Under the pieces are notes generated by a model. That model saw only the letters and a list, made by a program, of their open reading frames with translations, had not been told where the DNA came from and did not search any database. Positions 60,927 through 64,000 of a stretch of 64,000 bases of DNA are shown here, piece after piece. Origin of the DNA: Leptodontidium sp. MPI-SDFR-AT-0119 (taxonomy: Eukaryota; Ascomycota; Leotiomycetes; Helotiales; Leptodontidiaceae); NCBI GenBank assembly GCA_020726505.1, contig JAHLEZ010000006.1, positions 1,116,001 to 1,180,000 on the forward strand, given 5' to 3'. Positions within the stretch are counted from its first letter, which is position 1, and the number at the start of each line of letters is the position of its first letter. A program made the translations under genes and the position numbers.

Positions 60927-63900
60927 ATGGAGTCGCCGGCCGATTATCTCGATTCTCCGATGGATGGCGATGATGTGGCATATCCGTGCAAAGGATGCGG
61001 AGATGTACGTTCACTGGAACAGAGGTCATTGCGGTTAGTGGTGATGCTGATTGTGATTCACAGATTCTCGAGGAAGGCAAAGCATTCGAACTTGGTGAGT
61101 GAACTCTGATGGCCGCCCTTTTATAGCTGAAAATCCCTTGAACCTGCAAAAGTCCTTCCTTTTTCTAGATACTATCATCATGAAGCCTCCAGCCTCGAAG
61201 TTTAACAAGTCTGACGTGTCTGCAGCTGGCAATCGATGGCATTTGAACTGCTTCCGGTGCAACACCTGCGGCACCCTCCTCGATTCGGATGCGAACCTCC
61301 TCCTTCTCGGCGATGGCTCCCTTATATGCAATAACTGTACATACAGCTGCAGCGCCTGCGGAAACAAAATCGAAGACCTAGCTATTCTTACGGGCGACCA
61401 AGCGTTTTGCGCAACCTGCTTTCGATGCCGGAATTGCAAGCGCAAAATCGAAAACCTCAGATATGCACGCACATCACAAGGGATATTTTGCATGAGTTGT
61501 CATGAATCATTGATGGCACGGCGGCGGAAAAAATCAAGAGCTGCTGCCAAATTGAAAAAGGACGACCAGTCGCCTATGCTGGTGGACAAATCCTTGCCTG
61601 CACTCCCACCCAACGCCATTTTACAGAGTGCATTCTCTCCCGATCGAGAGACCCCTGATTCGATAGATACAGACACTCCTACTGAGCTGTCACCAAGACC
61701 GCGGCAAGGCTACACACAAAATGACTCCTCGTCACGGAGTAGCTCGAGGCGTCCTCGTGAGCAATCACCAGAACGAAACTCGAGTGACACACAAACCAGA
61801 GATGGTTTGACGCTTCCAACGACCACATATCGCAACAATCGACATTCTGCCATTTCCCAGGCTTCCGATATCAATGGTGGTGATGGCGAAAGCTTCTTCA
61901 TTCCCCTCGCGTTGGATCCTACCCCTGCGCCAAGTATGACCCCACGCTCAACCTCAGAAACATGGACGACAGACGCAGGAAAGAAGACAAAGGAGAACAA
62001 GCCCCCGGAGAAAGATTACTTTGGAGCCAAGAGTACTGGGAGACAGCAAACCGACATTCAAAAACAGAGGGAGTCTACAACTCCACATATTGCCTTCCAG
62101 GAGAAGGGCCGGCAACCTTCTGCAGACGAAACTGCGCAAATCAGAGATTCCTTGCGCAAAGCTGCAGCGGGAGGCAAATCTTCATCTGCCAAGGCCTCAC
62201 CTGCTATTGGGAGTGACGATATTCGAGTCCAGCATGCTGCCCATTCCCCCAAGCCATCGAGTGGGAATGGCAAAGGTCAGAGTGGAAGCGAGAAATTTCG
62301 CTTAGGTGATGTTCCCAAGGGAAAGAAGTCTGGCACTTCGAGGACGAACTCACAGTCCGAAATAAGCGACAATAACAACTCTCGATCTAGTTCTGGGGGG
62401 CTGTCCGCACCACCACGTAAAGAAGGACCGTCAAGTATACCTCGGACGGATTCGCCCAAGCAAATGCTCAACACAGAGAAGCTCTCAACCCCTCGATCTT
62501 CCCAAGATTCGAGAATAAGGGAAGAATTGGAGGCAAGGAAGTCTATAGAGTCGGCCGCTTCTCCACCACAGATCAGTCGAATGGATTCTGGTGGTACCGC
62601 AAGATCCATCCCCCGCAAGGAGATAGCTTCAGGAGCTGTGAAGAATACCATGAGCTCCATTAGTTCATCCTCAGGAGCAGATACATCTCCTTCCTCTGCG
62701 TCTTCTTCAGATACCCCTGGGCTCACACCAACCATCAATGGCAAGTCGATCTCAGGACCCTTGTCTTTGCAATCACCTATGAAGGATGATTTAGCTCCCC
62801 CATCCCGTGCACCGAATCGACCTCCTGCTCCTCAACAGAAGCTAAGCGACTCCTACATGACTCCTCGAGCTCCCCCAGCTCCCCCGACTGCCGCAGCTCA
62901 TACACCGAAAGATTCGAGTGGTTCCTCGACTGGCCAACCAGCTTCACCCAAACTGCCCAGATGGAGTGCTGGTGGAGATTTCACGATGGATGAAGATATG
63001 GCCCGGATTTTAGGTGGAACGGACGAAAGCTCACAGTCAATCCTTCGCCGTGTTTCCAATGCTGTACGCCATGGCCGAACCGCGAGTGAACAGAGTAACG
63101 GACGACAACCGGGGCATGGACGTAGTGTGAGTGAGACTACACGGACAACAGCATCACCACGATGGCCAAAAACACCCATCATCGAAGACGCAGCTCCCAA
63201 AGATATCAGCAGTCCAATCTCAATTGCATCTCCTCATTCTGGTGATGACCCAGCATTACTTCGACGACAACTCCGGAACTCAGAACAGCGGGTTGCAGAG
63301 CTTGAACGCCAGTTTATTAGCGAAAAGGATCTCAAGAACTTGAACAAGAAATTGATCGAGAAGCGCAAGACAGTTTCGGTCCTAGATTCACAAACAGAAA
63401 TCATGATCCAGCAGCTGGAGGTTTTGGCTGGCTACGTTGAGCGAGCCAAGGGTTCGAAAGAACCGATCAATATCGCGGAATTGGAGGATTCGGCAATCAA
63501 AGAGTTTGTCCAGAAGCTAGAGCGCCTAAAGCAGACCATGTCTAGTGCTGTGGAGACCTTGTATGAGGAGCGTAACGAGCTCATGGAGGAGAAGAACCAA
63601 ATCATTGCGGATCGCGACAGAGCATTGGTGGAGTTCGAGCAACTTTCTTCGAAAAACGCTCAGCTTGCCGATATGAACAACGATTTGACACACCAGATTC
63701 AAGAACGATTCAAGGCACAAAGCGGACCTGGTTTGGATAGTCCAAGACCTCCAATGAATGGTTTGGGAATCTACACTCACCACAGCAAGGACAAGTCGAA
63801 TGTATCAGTTCACTTGGATGATGCGACGATTCGACCATCGACAAGTACAACCTTGTTTGGCTCCGTTAACAGCTACCCGCAAGCGATGGACCAGGACCCA

Positions 63901-64000
63901 AGTATGGAACCAGCAACAGTTCTCTCCGCGCCTCATGTGGTCAATATCCGTAAGGGCCAGGCAAAGAAATTCAACTGGAAGAAGGGAGGTCAGACGGTAG
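60927..64000 (+). CDS. Rho GTPase-activating protein with two LIM domains (Rga1/Rga2-like), 5' part
   Basis: Exons 60927-61004, 61064-61094 and 61226 onward join in frame, and the third exon stays open to the window edge, giving about 961 residues so far. LIM1 uses C21, C24, H42, C45, C48, C51, C71 and C74; LIM2 uses C78, C81, C98, C101, C104, C107, C125 and C128. A basic stretch (ARRRKKSRAAAKLKK) follows, then about 550 residues of Ser/Pro-rich disordered sequence with NPPEKDYFG-type and RILGGTDE motifs, and a coiled coil at about residues 709-870 (LRRQLRNSEQRVAELERQF). The end, KKFNWKKGGQ, precedes where the C1/RhoGAP catalytic domain should lie, outside the window. Two-LIM RhoGAPs act on Cdc42/Rho at the cell cortex in polarity; the GAP domain itself is inferred, not seen. 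Confidence 0.92.

Overview
The window comes from the nuclear genome of a filamentous ascomycete (Pezizomycotina). Short GT-AG introns of about 45 to 130 nt, long pyrimidine-rich leaders, a CreA-type C2H2 repressor, a Stu1/CLASP, fungal DUF3433 and GH76 proteins and a LIM-RhoGAP all point there. A leotiomycete (Helotiales-like) origin is my inference from the look of CreA and its neighbours; it was not tested. I placed all splice sites by hand from GT/AG sites and reading-frame continuity.

Left block (1-17.6 kb), ordinary density. It holds the 3' half of a long-chain acyl-CoA synthetase and, convergent with it, a six-exon RecA/RAD51 paralogue on the minus strand. A decayed minus-strand coding relic follows. 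Next on the plus strand are a GPI-type GH76 mannosidase (DFG5/DCW1 family), a 1489-residue DUF3433 membrane protein, a five-exon cytochrome P450, and an unusual secreted protein built almost wholly from copies of the block (I/V)PVPWxRS. That repeat protein is the most novel item: it looks like a multi-core secreted peptide precursor but lacks the KR sites of known fungal dikaritin/KEP precursors.

Centre (17.6-44.3 kb), very sparse. The only well-supported gene is creA, the carbon catabolite repressor, at 31958-33211. It has about 14 kb of gene-free DNA upstream and about 11 kb downstream, rich in 4-6 nt microsatellites, with one G26-T-G10 tract. The 909 bases just upstream of the creA start contain no ATG at all, which suggests a long AUG-depleted leader.

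Right block (44.3-64 kb). Three decayed minus-strand genes (acyl-protein thioesterase/carboxylesterase, protein kinase, alpha/beta-hydrolase tail) surround one intact APH-family phosphotransferase-like gene. Then come an unknown secreted protein with two dibasic sites, a BSP-family metalloprotease-like gene divergent from STU1 (microtubule-stabilising CLASP), a 4.9 kb gene-free stretch, and the 5' part of a two-LIM Rho GTPase-activating protein that runs off the window.

No tRNA, rRNA, CRISPR array or intact transposon was seen. The genes do not form one pathway. The cell-wall and polarity genes (GH76, STU1, RhoGAP) and the metabolic genes (FAA, creA) are typical fungal housekeeping functions. 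The P450 and the repeat protein, 1.1 kb apart on the same strand, are the only pair that might work together.
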